64,000 bases of DNA from Gonapodya sp. JEL0774 (taxonomy: Eukaryota > Monoblepharomycota > Monoblepharidomycetes > Monoblepharidales > Gonapodyaceae): positions 1 through 64,000 of the forward strand of contig JADIIX010000122.1 in assembly GCA_027604505.1 (NCBI GenBank). The letters run 5' to 3'. The translations under genes and the position numbers were made by a program. Numbering within the stretch: the first letter of the stretch is position 1; each line of letters opens with the position of its first letter. The notes under the pieces were generated by a model. That model was not told the DNA's origin, made no database searches, and worked only from the letters and a program-made list of their open reading frames with translations. Shown piece by piece: positions 62,196-64,000 of the stretch.

Positions 62196-62402
62196 GCTGC
62201 CGAAAGAGAATTTCAGCTGCGAAGTTGCTACGCGGACTTCGACGGAATGCAGGATTTAGGTATTTAGCATTCAATGCCTATCCCATGACTACAAACACAC
62301 ACACGGACGACTCTACTAGAATCGGATCTAACGAGGAGGGAATCAGCTTGTGGGGTTCACCATTGAAGGCATTGAAGGCAGTGGTCAACAACTGTTGAAA
62401 TT
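62196..62402. promoter_or_regulatory. Likely bidirectional promoter, unknown gene / SENP-type protease
   Basis: About 200 bases between two divergent start codons. It contains CG pairs, unlike the SENP gene body further right. No specific box is recognised. Confidence 0.3.
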
Positions 62403-64000
62403 ATGCCTCTAGCGTTTCAGGCCTATCGGGACGCAGTTCGAGAAGCCACCTTACTGCAAGGTTGGGAACCGTCTTCCTGATAATGACTGGATCAAGTTCC
62501 TGACATCAACACCATGGTTCTAGATCGCAATTTTGGAAATGTATCGGAAGTGTGGAGGAAGGTACTGTACTCCTGATCAGATTTTTCATGAATAGAGCCA
62601 CATGCTTCCAACTTACATTTGGCAGTCCAACATGCGCTCATCTTTTGAAACGCAGAATGTACCTGGACTTGAAAAGCTCATCGCTCAAATTCGTGTAGTG
62701 CTTTTGTGAGTTGTATACAGGAAGATGCGCACATAGTTTCAAATTGCCTCCTCAAGTTCCACCACCAAAAGAAATAATGAAATTGTACCTGATGGTGAGA
62801 CCCCATGGCATGATGCAGTGGTCCAGAAATCCATAGACATTGGTGACAAGGTGCAGAATAATAAAGTAGCAGCGTGACAGTTGGCACCGTGCACTAATGC
62901 ACACTTGGTTCAAAGATCAAACACTTGAGATTAATCCAGAGATCAGTGAGCAGCTTCTTTTTAAATTATGTGTGGAATGGGACATGCTGTCATACATTTG
63001 AATAGGCTGCCAATTTCCCTCCACTCCCACCTGGAATGCCAGAGAAACTTCTTGCAGAGCGGGTTTGTATATGTTAAGTTACCTGGCGACTAAGTGAGTG
63101 GCAACTTACTGAATGTTGTGACACAGATACAAATTGCCCGCAATGGACCACTAGTTGAAGCCTTCAGCATTGATATAAAAGGAAAAGATATTGCAACATT
63201 GGGTGATGGACAGTGGCTCAATGATGAAGTATGTACAATGTGATGTACCCCATTTCCTCATTGCTGTTTGTGTGTAACTTTTTGATCGTGAAGGTGATCA
63301 ACTTTTATCTTAACCTCATAATGGAGCGATCAAAAACTACTCCTGGGTCATATCCAAAAGTGCACTGCTTTAACACATTTTTCTACTCAAAGTTGAGGCA
63401 AGAAGGGTATGCCTCTATCCAAAGGTGGACAAGGAGAGTGAGTTGGTTTAGTTCCTGTGCTAAAATATAGAACGGGATTTTTGAAAATGATTTTTCTTGA
63501 AGTTTGATTTGTTTGCACTAGATTATGTGGTGGTTCCAGTGCATTTATCATTGCATTGGTGCTGTGCTATTATTAACTTTAAGATGAAAAGATTTGAGTA
63601 TTATGACTCTCTTCATGGAGAGAATCCACAGTGTCTCCAGGTGTGTGTATCTTGTACTGTTTGTATTTGAAGTGCATTAAAAATACTTCACCCCCCACAG
63701 GCTCTGAGGGATTACCTCCAAAGTGAACATATAAACAAGAAAGGTTCCACTATTGATCTTAGTAGTTGGCAGGATTACTCTCCAAAGGTCAGTTTTGAAT
63801 TGATATCATGAGAAATATCTCCTCCAACTTTTTGCATCAGGATATTCCGGCGCAAGAGAATGGTTATGACTGTGGTGTTTTTACCTGCACATTTGCAAAT
63901 TACATTTCCCAAGGAAAAGTATTTGACTTCAGTCAAAAGGATATGAAATATTTGAGGAGACGTATGATATTTGAGATACTGACAAAGAAGTTTCTCACCA
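62403..64000 (+). CDS. SENP/ULP1-type SUMO protease, cut by the right window edge
   Basis: ULP1/SENP cysteine proteases mature SUMO and remove it from proteins. A plausible first exon starts at 62403 ([19 protein letters not shown]). [13 protein letters not shown] near 62.53 kb and [16 protein letters not shown] near 62.66 kb follow. The conserved region starts near 63.03 kb: [15 protein letters not shown], then [20 protein letters not shown] and [20 protein letters not shown] across an intron at about 63.23 kb. The catalytic domain continues with [15 protein letters not shown] (His), [19 protein letters not shown] (Asp) and [20 protein letters not shown] (Gln and Cys). The triad is complete. 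The protein continues past 64000. The upstream start is less sure than the protease domain. The body is CG-poor, the first exon is not. Confidence 0.88.

Noticed and set aside
61942-62259. 105-codon plus-strand frame opposite the unknown small gene
   Set aside because: Its composition (many Arg, Ser, Leu) looks like a shadow. The minus-strand reading has better protein character.

Overview
The window is eukaryotic nuclear DNA with intron-rich genes and GT-AG introns, many of them about 45-75 bases. The gene set points to a flagellated (zoosporic), early-diverging fungus. Three genes belong to motile cilia: a HYDIN homologue, the IFT-A subunit IFT140 and the dynein regulatory complex subunit DRC9/IQCG. 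Others look fungal: a SepH/Cdc7-type septation kinase and an STB6-like protein. The assignment rests on protein resemblance read by eye; no search was run.

Layout. Bases 1-1000 hold the edge of a BED-finger (hAT-like) transposase and a GGGTC-rich repeat. HYDIN fills 1024-15420 (minus), followed upstream by MCM5 (15544-18812, minus). An STB6-like gene (18911-21999, plus) leaves from the same short promoter as MCM5. An LMBD1-like lysosomal membrane protein (from 22172, minus) loses its 5' end at a low-complexity tract ending in a run of 20 C. From 24.6 to 35.5 kb lies a transposon graveyard: LINE fragments in both orientations, two Ty1/copia relics of one family, a short terminal-inverted-repeat element and a PIF/Harbinger relic flanked by TAA. 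A SepH/Cdc7-like kinase (36085-40191, minus) and IFT140 (40334-46280, plus) diverge from a shared 142-base promoter. PIN1/ESS1 (46301-46935, minus) and a POT1-like telomere protein (47047-49075, plus) diverge from another. NUP155/NUP170 (49422-54952) and the diflavin reductase TAH18 (55048-57405) follow on plus. TRM1 (57420-59735), a small OB-fold-like gene (59777-60268), DRC9 (60584-61683) and an unrecognised small gene (61767-62195) are on minus. A SENP/ULP1 SUMO protease (from 62403, plus) runs off the right edge.

The housekeeping genes cover DNA replication (MCM5), telomeres (POT1), nuclear pores (NUP155), Fe-S assembly (TAH18), tRNA modification (TRM1), proline isomerisation (PIN1) and SUMO removal. 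They are not an operon-like system.

The most striking large-scale signal is a CpG mosaic. Most of HYDIN, the kinase, IFT140 and the SENP gene is almost free of CG dinucleotides (0-1 per 300 bases in two samples). The remaining genes, and the 5' ends of these same four, are CG-rich (20-23 per 300 bases in two samples). This resembles gene-body CpG methylation with protected 5' islands. That reading is an inference from base counts in sampled lines.
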